From NCBI GenBank assembly GCA_030045215.1, contig JASIBJ010000383.1, positions 1 through 16,270 on the forward strand: a DNA stretch of 16,270 nt, in the 5' to 3' direction. Positions within the stretch are counted from its first letter, which is position 1. Each line of letters begins with the position of its first letter. Origin of the DNA: Streptosporangiaceae bacterium (lineage in GTDB: Bacteria; Actinomycetota; Actinomycetes; Streptosporangiales; Streptosporangiaceae). The position numbers and the translations under genes are program-made. Under the pieces are notes generated by a model. That model did no database searches. It had not been told where the DNA came from and was given only the letters and a program-made list of their open reading frames with translations. Shown here one piece after another: positions 6,905-12,443 of the stretch.

Positions 6905-6973
6905 GTGCGGGTTCTGGTGATCGAGGACGACGAGGTGGTGGCCGCCGCGGTGGCGTCGGGGCTGCGCCGGGCT
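6905..6973 (+). pseudogene. Response regulator remnant, first 23 codons of receiver domain
   Basis: GTG 6905 opens a frame reading MRVLVIEDDEVVAAAVASGL then RR, the canonical first strand, acidic pocket (EDD) and first helix of a receiver domain. At about 6973 the similarity ends, and the following 90 bases carry no receiver sequence, no phospho-Asp site and no DNA-binding domain. It is a 5' stump whose control region at 6799-6886 seems intact. The class matches the OmpR-type tail at 1975-2106, so both pieces could come from one ancestral gene or from two related ones. Confidence 0.65.
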
Positions 6974-7215
6974 CCTTCCGTAAGAACATGCGTGCCGCAT
7001 GGTCGGGCGATACCGGTGATGCCTGGGCGGTCGTTTCCGCTCGAGAGGAGCAGTGACTGACTTTGATCTTCGGCCAGGGTCGTGCCGGTGTCAGGATTAG
7101 CTCGACGAATTTCGAGGTAACGATGCGATGGCGCACCGGTGACGGACCTGCATCACATCCCGGGCGCGCGGCGAACGGGCTAGTCAGCCCGTCTCACCAG
7201 GCGCACGGTATACAC

Positions 7216-8244
7216 ATGCGCGAAACCGCAACGATCGCGGCGGCGTCGGCTCCCGGGCGTGGCCACGAGCTAGCGGCGGCCGCGCCCGGCGCGCTGGCGG
7301 TCTCGGTCGTGGTGGCCCCGCAGTACTCGGTGCTTGCGCTGCTGCGCCAGGCGGCGTCCGGGCAGCCGCACGGCGCGCCGGCCGGACTTCTCGCCGCCAT
7401 CCGCGATGCGCTGCGCCCGCAGGCGCGGTTTGCGGCGCTGTGGTTCACGGCGCGCGGCTGGGCGACGATTCCGGAGTGCTGCGTGCCGATCTCGCCTCTC
7501 GCCGATGCATCCGTCGCCGAGCAGGCAGCCAGGCTGCGGGACATCCCCGTCGCCGCGCTCACCAGCGAACTGGAGGCTTTCGGCGGCGACCACCAGCGCC
7601 GGCCCGAGTGGCGGGCAGCTGCCGAGCAGCCCCGCCGCTGGCTCCACTCCATGGCCGACGCTTCGCTGGACACCTGGGCGGTGGCCGAGCCGCGGTGGCG
7701 GGCGGCCGGGCCGCTGCTGGACCGCGAGATCCGGCGGATCGGCACCGCGGCGGTGCGTGGCGGCATGGCGGCGCTGCTGAACAACCTGCACCGTGGCCTT
7801 CGCTACCTTGACGGCAGGTTCACCTTCACGTCTCCCTGTGATCCTTCTTTCACCCTCGGCTCGTTTGACCCGGTCGGCCCGCGCCGCCTGGTGCTGGTGC
7901 CGATGATCGCCGGTGACGACATGCTGCTGCTGAGCTTCGAGCGGGCCGACGTGTGCTGGATCGGCTACCCGCTTCCCCGGCCCCGGCCGGGCGCACGGGC
8001 CACGGCAGACAGTGCGCTGGCAACGATCCTTGGCCCGGTACGCGCGGCGATACTGCAGGTTCTCCGCCAGCCGCTTACCGTCAGCGGCCTGGCCGCAGCC
8101 GTGCACTGCGCGCCCACCACCGCGACCTACCACCTCCACCAGCTGTCCGCGGCCGGCCTGATCACCCGCGAAACATCGGGCACACGAGTGTGGGTCAGCC
8201 GCACAGCTCGCGGCGACGAACTCGTCGACCTGCTGTCGGCCTGA
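7216..8244 (+). CDS. ArsR-type winged-helix transcriptional regulator, long form
   Basis: From ATG 7216 this is a 342-residue protein with a C-terminal winged helix (about 265-335): SALATILGPVRAAILQVLRQ, LTVSGLAAAVHCAPTTATYH, LHQLSAAGLITRETSGTRVW. This matches the HTH_5/ArsR-like domain at the end of a group of long actinobacterial regulators. The 240-residue N-terminal part is Ala/Arg-rich with a possible ligand-binding or dimerisation role and no motif I can name. No metal-binding Cys pair is visible in the helix region, so metal sensing is not implied. The start is uncertain: the frame is open from 7063, no Shine-Dalgarno precedes 7216, and recognisable sequence begins about residue 28. 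It could be a separate gene or the regulator of a lost neighbour. Confidence 0.75.
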   Translation: MRETATIAAASAPGRGHELAAAAPGALAVSVVVAPQYSVLALLRQAASGQPHGAPAGLLAAIRDALRPQARFAALWFTARGWATIPECCVPISPLADASVAEQAARLRDIPVAALTSELEAFGGDHQRRPEWRAAAEQPRRWLHSMADASLDTWAVAEPRWRAAGPLLDREIRRIGTAAVRGGMAALLNNLHRGLRYLDGRFTFTSPCDPSFTLGSFDPVGPRRLVLVPMIAGDDMLLLSFERADVCWIGYPLPRPRPGARATADSALATILGPVRAAILQVLRQPLTVSGLAAAVHCAPTTATYHLHQLSAAGLITRETSGTRVWVSRTARGDELVDLLSA

Positions 8245-8502
8245 TCCTTCTCGCAGCACTGGGCTGCGGTGAGGCTTGCGTCACTCCCTGGCACATGCGA
8301 CGGCAAGCGGTGTGCAGGCAGGAACCGGTAGACGGCGCACATCGCAGCTAGTGACCGGCGGCCGCACGACGGCTGTCTCACGGTTCGCTAGCCCGGCATC
8401 GAGGTCACGCACTAGTTGCCGGTACCCCATGAACTCGTCGGGCTGCCGCTGCGTTTCGGTAACGTAGCCGCCGATCTGCCCGAGGGATCTTCGTGAACTC
8501 GG
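8245..8502 (-). other. Intergenic; weak minus-strand open frame behind the repeated leader
   Basis: A 74-codon minus-strand frame (8505-8281) starts at the ATG that ends the repeated leader 8503-8643 and reads MPSSRRSLGQIGGYVTETQR and onward. I recognise no family. It may be the truncated first gene of an element, since it begins just inside the att-proximal repeat. Nothing else is supported here. Confidence 0.3.
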
Positions 8503-8643
8503 CATGAGACTCTCTCATCATTCTTTCGCCGGACAGCTGGAGGACTCGCCTGGACTGTCCAGGACGCAAGTCGCGGGAGTTCGTGCAGGTGAGAGGCCAT
8601 ATCGCGAGGTTCATCGATCTGCGCCCCCAGCAGGATTCGAACG
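8503..8643 (-). repeat. Direct repeat copy A: leader, tRNA flank and tRNA-Arg 3' end (att-like)
   Basis: This stretch matches 9808-9962 throughout, apart from a few mismatches and about 14 bases of indel. Its right half (about 8551-8643) is near-identical. It contains, in minus-strand order, 22 bases of the tRNA-Arg 3' end (8622-8643), the region downstream of the tRNA, and an AG-rich leader ending in ATG 8505. Beyond 8643 the tRNA sequence stops abruptly, so this is an att-type junction and not a tRNA gene. Confidence 0.7.
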
Positions 8644-8784
8644 CTGATGCCATGGGTGCTGCAGTCGGTCGGCTTTGACCCCATACTCCGGGGACGGCCT
8701 GACAGAGTTGGTCGGGGAAGGCGTTAACCCAGGCGCGCCGGCTGGCCGGGCTTCTGTGGCTGATTCCCGGTGTGATCGGGTCGG

Positions 8785-8790
8785 TATCGT
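8785..8790 (+). promoter_or_regulatory. -10 box of a leaderless promoter for the small-protein/nucleotidyltransferase pair
   Basis: TATCGT is followed by 6 bases and then GTG 8797, so the transcript would begin at the start codon. No Shine-Dalgarno is seen before the GTG. The -35 region is not clear. Confidence 0.45.
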
Positions 8791-8796
8791 TAGAGG

Positions 8797-8985
8797 GTGA
8801 CGGCGCAGCCGGTGATGACCGCGGAGGAGTTGTTCGAGCGGATGCGGCGTGCTAGTCCGCCGACTGATGATGACGTGCCGGTCACCTTCGATGGGAGGCG
8901 CCTTGACTCGCCCGAGGCGGTCAGGGCATGGCTGGCCGATCTGGCCGCCCGGCGTGCCGCTGCTGGCGCGGATGACGACGGCTGA
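8797..8985 (+). CDS. Small acidic protein, partner of the nucleotidyltransferase
   Basis: A 62-residue protein of unknown family. It reads MTAQPVMTAEELFERMRRAS, then TDDDVPVTFDGRRLDSPEAV and a final helix RAWLADLAARRAAAGADDDG. It is rich in Asp, Glu and Ala, with two predicted helices around a short strand. Its last 14 bases overlap the next gene, whose start lies inside it, so the two are coupled. Its size, charge and position fit an antitoxin-like or accessory partner, but no antitoxin motif is present, so that is inference only. GTG 8797 is supported by the leaderless -10 box; ATG 8815 is an alternative. Confidence 0.55.
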   Translation: MTAQPVMTAEELFERMRRASPPTDDDVPVTFDGRRLDSPEAVRAWLADLAARRAAAGADDDG

Positions 8986-9526
8986 TGGCCCGCCGCTGGA
9001 TCTGGGGCGGCTGATCGCGGCTCTTGATCGCCATGGGGTGGAGTATCTGCTGTGCGGCGGTGTTGCGGCGACGGCCTACGGTGCTGCTCGCCCCTCGGAG
9101 GTTGCGGACTGCGTGGTGAGCCGCGGCCGCGCCAACTTGGACCGGCTTGCCGCGGCGATGCGCGGCCTCAACGCCCGGCTCCGGGTCGCCGGGATGACCG
9201 ACGAGGAGGCCAGGCGGTTGCCGGTTCGGATCGACAGCGACACTCTGGCGGACCTGTCGATTACGACCTGGACGACCGATGCGGGTCCCTTCGATGTGCT
9301 GGCTGGCCTCAAGGCGCCTGATGGTCGCCTGCAGTCGTATGAGGAACTGGTGGAACGGGCAACCGTGCTGCACGGCCAGGGTTTCACCGTCCGCGCCGCC
9401 GGACTGGACGACCTCATTCAGGCCAAGGAGCAGGCGGGTCGGCCGAAGGACCTGGAGGCGCTGCCGGAGCTGCGCGCTATCCGGGACGCACGTCAGGCGC
9501 AGACGCAGGCTGAGCCAGAACGTTGA
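8972..9526 (+). CDS. Nucleotidyltransferase-fold protein (MNT/AbiEii-like) with altered active site
   Basis: A 184-residue protein of the minimal nucleotidyltransferase group common in actinomycetes. The Gly-Gly loop reads YLLCGGVAATAYG (25-37). The strand that normally holds the Asp pair (T-x-D-x-D) reads SEVADCVV (42-49), so the first Asp is Val44 while Asp46 remains. A third acidic residue is D108 in FDVLAGL. The C-terminal signature GLDDLIQAKEQAGRPKDLEALPEL (two parts, 144-167) is intact and typical. The family probably transfers nucleotides to a protein or RNA target; some members are toxins. ATG 8972 is chosen because the fold begins there and it overlaps the upstream gene. Loss of one metal ligand predicts reduced or no transfer activity. 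Confidence 0.8.
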   Translation: MTTADGPPLDLGRLIAALDRHGVEYLLCGGVAATAYGAARPSEVADCVVSRGRANLDRLAAAMRGLNARLRVAGMTDEEARRLPVRIDSDTLADLSITTWTTDAGPFDVLAGLKAPDGRLQSYEELVERATVLHGQGFTVRAAGLDDLIQAKEQAGRPKDLEALPELRAIRDARQAQTQAEPER

Positions 9527-9807
9527 CGGCTCTTCGCGCCCGAGCCAGCGCGAGTCCGAAAGTGGCCGCTCCGCGCCGCGTCCTTAGCAACGAGGTGGCC
9601 GACGCCACCGCGGCGTCCTCGGTCGCCTCGTGCTGTCTGGCAGGCGCTTCGCCATGGCCAAAGCCCACTTCGCCGGAGATACGCAATCAATTCTGAGTGA
9701 CTGACAGTAGCCGGAGCGCGACCCTCAGGTGAGTGAGTCGGCCCCCGCCTGTCGCTCACCCTGGAGTCGACATACTCCGTCTGGACGGCTATGACGTCGT
9801 GGGTGGG
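9527..9807. other. Intergenic; weak minus-strand open frame behind the second leader
   Basis: No supported gene. A minus-strand frame of 105 codons (9810-9493) begins at the ATG ending repeat copy B and reads MPTHDVIAVQTEYVDSRVSD and onward. A second frame (9686-9477) reads VASATSLLRTRRGAATFGLA. The two might be pieces of one frameshifted gene, but I recognise neither. Confidence 0.25.
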
Positions 9808-9962
9808 CATGAAACTCTCTCGTCATTCTCTCGCGAACAGCGCCAACCAGGTGGACTCCGTTGGATTCGCCCGGACTGGCCAGGACGCAAGTCGCGGGAG
9901 TTCCTGCAGGTGGAAGGCCATATCGCGAGGTCATCGATCTGCGCCCCCAGCAGGATTCGAAC
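9808..9962 (-). repeat. Direct repeat copy B: leader, tRNA flank and tRNA-Arg 3' end
   Basis: This is the counterpart of 8503-8643 and is continuous with the complete tRNA-Arg gene. On the minus strand it runs from the tRNA 3' end through about 105 bases of flank to CGCGAGAGAATGAC, an AG-rich run and ATG 9810. It would form the tRNA-proximal junction of the small island segment. Confidence 0.7.
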
Positions 9963-10013
9963 CTGCGCACACGGCTCCGGAGGCCGTTGCTCTATCCCCT
10001 GAGCTATGGGGGC
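9942..10013 (-). tRNA. tRNA-Arg (anticodon CCG)
   Basis: A complete 72-base cloverleaf. The acceptor stem is GCCCCCA/TGGGGGC, the D stem GCTC/GAGC, and the anticodon stem ACGGC/GCCGT with loop CTCCGGA (anticodon CCG, reading CGG). The variable loop has 4 bases, and the T stem is GCAGG/CCTGC with loop TTCGAAT. The discriminator base is G and CCA is not encoded, which is common in actinomycetes. CGG is a frequent Arg codon in this GC-rich genome. Its 3' end is the sequence duplicated at 231 and 8622, marking it as an integration target that has stayed functional. Confidence 0.95.
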
Positions 10014-10057
10014 TGGCGCTGAGCGGGCCAGCGCGTCCGGCGTGCTGGGCCGCAGCA

Positions 10058-10063
10058 AGAGTA
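10058..10063 (-). promoter_or_regulatory. Possible -10 box of the tRNA-Arg promoter
   Basis: TACTCT on the minus strand lies 44 bases before the tRNA 5' end. A weak -35-like TGTCCG lies 17 bases further upstream (10081-10086). The spacing is right, but neither hexamer is strong. Confidence 0.3.
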
Positions 10064-10123
10064 CCAGCAGTAAGTATCGGCGGACACGACGGCGAACTGC
10101 GCGCATCTCAGAGCGCGAGCAGA

Positions 10124-10129
10124 TAGCCT
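10124..10129 (+). promoter_or_regulatory. -10 box of a leaderless promoter for the receiver protein
   Basis: TAGCCT is followed by 7 bases and GTG 10137, placing the transcript start on the start codon. No Shine-Dalgarno is present, which supports a leaderless mRNA. Confidence 0.5.
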
Positions 10130-10136
10130 CACGCCC

Positions 10137-10532
10137 GTGAGTCAGGGACTGGGGCGAGTGCTGGTTGTCGATGACGACGAAGTCATCCGCCAGCTCATCG
10201 CGGTCAACCTGACTCTGGAGGGGTTTGACGTGGTCACGGCCGTCGACGGTCGCGAGTGCCTGGAGAAGGTCGCCGAGGTCGCGCCGGACGTCATCACGCT
10301 GGACGTGATGATGCCGCGCCTGGACGGCTGGGTGACCGCGACCCAGCTGCGCAAGAACCCGGAGACCGCAGGGATAAAGGTCGTCCTGATCACCGCCCGA
10401 GCCCAGGAGGACGACCGGGATCGCGGCCGTCAGATCGGCGTGGACGCCTACCTCACGAAGCCATTTGACCCGGCCGAGATGATCCGGGTCGTCCGAGAGC
10501 TGGCGGGCGCACCCAGCAGCGCGTTCGACTGA
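10137..10532 (+). CDS. Single-domain response regulator (CheY-like receiver)
   Basis: A 131-residue protein that is only a receiver domain. The acidic pocket is VDDDE (11-15), the phosphoacceptor is D56 in DVITLDVMMP, the switch Thr is T86 in LITARA, and K108 lies in LTKPFDP. All residues needed for phosphorylation are present. There is no output domain, so it probably works by protein-protein contact or as a phosphate relay; its kinase is not nearby. It runs in the same direction as the ArgRS-like gene 35 bases downstream, which has its own -10 box. GTG 10137 is fixed by the leaderless promoter and by the position of the first strand. Confidence 0.9.
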   Translation: MSQGLGRVLVVDDDEVIRQLIAVNLTLEGFDVVTAVDGRECLEKVAEVAPDVITLDVMMPRLDGWVTATQLRKNPETAGIKVVLITARAQEDDRDRGRQIGVDAYLTKPFDPAEMIRVVRELAGAPSSAFD

Positions 10533-10554
10533 CGCTCGATGTCGCCCGGACCCG

Positions 10555-10560
10555 TAATCT
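10555..10560 (+). promoter_or_regulatory. -10 box of a leaderless promoter for the ArgRS-like gene
   Basis: TAATCT is followed by 7 bases and GTG 10568. It matches the -10 consensus in four of six bases including the key A2 and T6. The start codon is again the expected first transcribed base. Confidence 0.55.
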
Positions 10561-10567
10561 GGTCAGG

Positions 10568-11632
10568 GTGATCACCGCCGACCTCGATGCCGAGTTGCTC
10601 AGGTCGCTGCACGCGATGGCCGAGGCGGGCGAGCTGCCTGAGGAGGCAGTGCTTGCGCCCGGCGGCACCTGGCGCCCCGGCGCCGACGGTCCCGCGAGCT
10701 ACGCCACCTCGCTGCCATTCGAGATCGCGCGACTGGCGGGTCGCCCGCCAGCCGAGGTCGCGGCTGCCCTCGCCGCCCGGCTCGCCGCCGCACCGTGGAT
10801 CGACGCCGCGGAGCCATCCGGCGATGGCTACCTGAACCTGGCCATCACGCCGGACGCGCTCGCGTCGGTTGCGCGCCGGATTGTGGCCGCGGGCCCCGCC
10901 TGCGCGCGCAGTGAGATCCTGCGCGGCACCTCAGCGTTGCTACGGGCCTGGCCCGACCCGGCCGCCGCCGCAAACTGGCAGCAAGCCTGGCGCGAACAGG
11001 CCCACGCCATGACGGGCAGGCTTGCCGAGGCGGCGGGCGCTTCGATTGGCTTGCTTTCAGGACCGGAACGAGGTGTGTCCGCTCACCGCTCGCACCCAGC
11101 CCCTAACTCGCCCGTGCTGGCCGCGGTCGCGTACCTCGGGGTGAGCGCGATCCGCTACCAGCTCGCCAGGACGCCGCCGGGCCGGGCGGATCAGCTTGAC
11201 CGGCTGGCCAGGGTTCGCCAGCGGGAGCCCGACCCGTATACGGCCGTGCAGTTCGCCCACGCCGACGCGGCATCGACCTTGCGGTGGGCCGCCGACCTCA
11301 GGGCCAGACGCGACGATCCCGGTGACAAGCTGGCGGCCGCGCTAGCGGGCGATGCCGAGCGGTCGCTGCTCGGACTGCTGTCGTGGCTGCCCGTCCGGGT
11401 CGCTTCGGCGGCCCGCCGGCAGCGCCCCGACGAGGTGCCCCGCTACCTCGAAGAAGTCGCCGCGTCCTGGATTGCCTGCAAGCAGGCGAGCCCGGCGCTG
11501 CCCTTCGGCGGTGCCGCGGCGGTCGGCGACCCGATCGAGGTCAGTGCTCGGCTGCTCCTCGCCGACGCCGTACGGGCGGTACTGGAGGCGGGCCTGGCCC
11601 TGACCGGCATAACCGCCAGGGACCGGATCTAG
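10568..11632 (+). CDS. ArgRS-like protein lacking the catalytic domain (DALR anticodon-binding domain)
   Basis: A 354-residue protein resembling the two ends of arginyl-tRNA synthetase. Residues 43-95 (SYATSLPFEIARLAGRPPAE then GYLNLAIT) match the N-terminal additional domain that touches the tRNA elbow. Residues 180-354 match the helical DALR domain, including DPYTAVQFAHADAASTLRWA (222-241), the equivalent of the ArgRS 'YVQYAHAR' helix. The class I core with HIGH and KMSKS motifs is absent, and residues 95-180 hold only a short Ala-rich linker. It therefore cannot charge tRNA. Related proteins in actinomycetes are annotated as DALR-domain proteins of unknown role. A tRNA-Arg-binding or regulatory role is a reasonable inference, helped by the tRNA-Arg gene about 0.55 kb away. 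GTG 10568 has a leaderless promoter. Confidence 0.8.
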   Translation: MITADLDAELLRSLHAMAEAGELPEEAVLAPGGTWRPGADGPASYATSLPFEIARLAGRPPAEVAAALAARLAAAPWIDAAEPSGDGYLNLAITPDALASVARRIVAAGPACARSEILRGTSALLRAWPDPAAAANWQQAWREQAHAMTGRLAEAAGASIGLLSGPERGVSAHRSHPAPNSPVLAAVAYLGVSAIRYQLARTPPGRADQLDRLARVRQREPDPYTAVQFAHADAASTLRWAADLRARRDDPGDKLAAALAGDAERSLLGLLSWLPVRVASAARRQRPDEVPRYLEEVAASWIACKQASPALPFGGAAAVGDPIEVSARLLLADAVRAVLEAGLALTGITARDRI

Positions 11633-11704
11633 GCCCGCCGGTCTCGCACCGCGCCCGGATCGCGGCACTTGTGCAAATCACCAGGTTGAAATTCGGGGGG
11701 TCCA

Positions 11705-11718
11705 GGGGGTCGTCCCCC
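11705..11718. terminator. Short G5/C5 hairpin downstream of the ArgRS-like gene
   Basis: GGGGG (11705-11709) and CCCCC (11714-11718) flank a TCGT loop, 73 bases after the stop codon. There is no T-run, so it would be a weak or assisted terminator. The surrounding GGGGGTCCAGGGGGTCGTCC resembles a motif often seen after actinomycete genes. Confidence 0.35.
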
Positions 11719-12355
11719 ACGGCAAGTACAGTACTTCGCGGGTCATCTAGGACAGTGGCAGGCTACGGGGGCCTACGAGCAGGTGGCGGCGTACATCGGA
11801 TGCGGGAATTTCCTGTCAACTGTGTGGGTTGAACAGCGAACCAGGCGGGTACCGGATGGCTTATAAGCCCCCTGGATGTCGACAGCGAAGGCCCCCCGAA
11901 GGTTTCCAGCTCGAGCTTGCACCCCGCATTCTGGTAGCCGGCGCGAGCGTACCCACGGTCGGGCTGCGGTCCGCCGGGCCAGTCCCGGCAGGTCGCGATG
12001 CTGCTGTCGACGAGTTCTGCTCCTGCCGGACACTGCCGAAGGAATGCCGTGGGCCGCGTTGGTGTTAAGCTAGGTGCTGCACCAGATGCCCCGCACTGGG
12101 GACAGGTGCTTACTCGCTCTCTATCCGATCGGTTTCCGAGCGCTCGGTGGGGTGCGACCTCGAAATTCACCTGCCTATCGCGGGACTACCTAGGCTGCCC
12201 GGCCCTGTACAGGAATCCAGGCAGAGTTGGACCGCGACTGAGGTGGCCTGCCAGCAGCGGTGGTGGCAGACGGAGGGGGCAGACAACAATCAGCAGGCCA
12301 GAGCCTGGCTTGCGCATAGCTAGATACCCGGCCCGGGCAGTCTGCTGGGCCGAGA

Positions 12356-12373
12356 TGGCGGCTCAAGCCGCCA
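12356..12373. promoter_or_regulatory. Hairpin in the rho leader
   Basis: TGGCGGC (12356-12362) and GCCGCCA (12367-12373) form a perfect 7-bp stem with a TCAA loop, 70 bases before the rho start. It could shape the leader RNA or pause polymerase. Confidence 0.35.
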
Positions 12374-12443
12374 GAAAGACGCGACAGCGGGCATCGGCTG
12401 ACCGCACCGGCGGCGGCCACCCGCACCCCTGGAAGGACCCCTT

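Larger units (their letters stand above)
231..9941. mobile_element. Putative decayed genomic island at tRNA-Arg(CCG)
   Basis: The stretch is bounded on the right by the intact tRNA-Arg gene and on the left by a 46-bp copy of its 3' half. A further 22-bp copy plus duplicated flank lies at 8503-8643, which divides it into a large part (231-8643) and a small part (8644-9941). The content is accessory: an ATPase, truncated two-component genes, an AbiEii remnant, a glycosyltransferase pair, a secreted peptidase and a nucleotidyltransferase. To the right of the tRNA the genes are housekeeping. No integrase, excisionase or relaxase is seen, so the extent and mechanism are inferred from the repeats. 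Confidence 0.5.
11633..12443. other. 811-base gene-poor gap before rho
   Basis: No gene is supported on either strand. Open frames here lack family motifs and conventional starts. The gap contains a hairpin at 11705-11718, a hairpin at 12356-12373, and -10-like words such as TAAGCT (about 12065) and TAGATA (about 12320) that could drive rho. The part nearest rho probably serves as a long rho leader, a place where Rho is known to control its own synthesis in other bacteria. The composition of 11760-12060 is less GC-rich than the flanking genes, and this part may be debris of a lost gene. Confidence 0.4.

Noticed and set aside
6747..7136. N-terminal extension of the S53 frame by 130 codons
   Set aside because: It would bury the lipoprotein signal inside the protein, and it crosses the palindromes and the response-regulator stump. 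A Shine-Dalgarno supports the start at 6746.
7270..8259. 329-codon minus-strand open frame
   Set aside because: It is antisense to the ArsR-type regulator, whose winged-helix C-terminus is clear on the plus strand.
11763..12170. 135-codon minus-strand open frame in the gap before rho
   Set aside because: It has no recognisable domain, no Shine-Dalgarno or leaderless box that I can see, and overlapping frames of equal quality exist on both strands.
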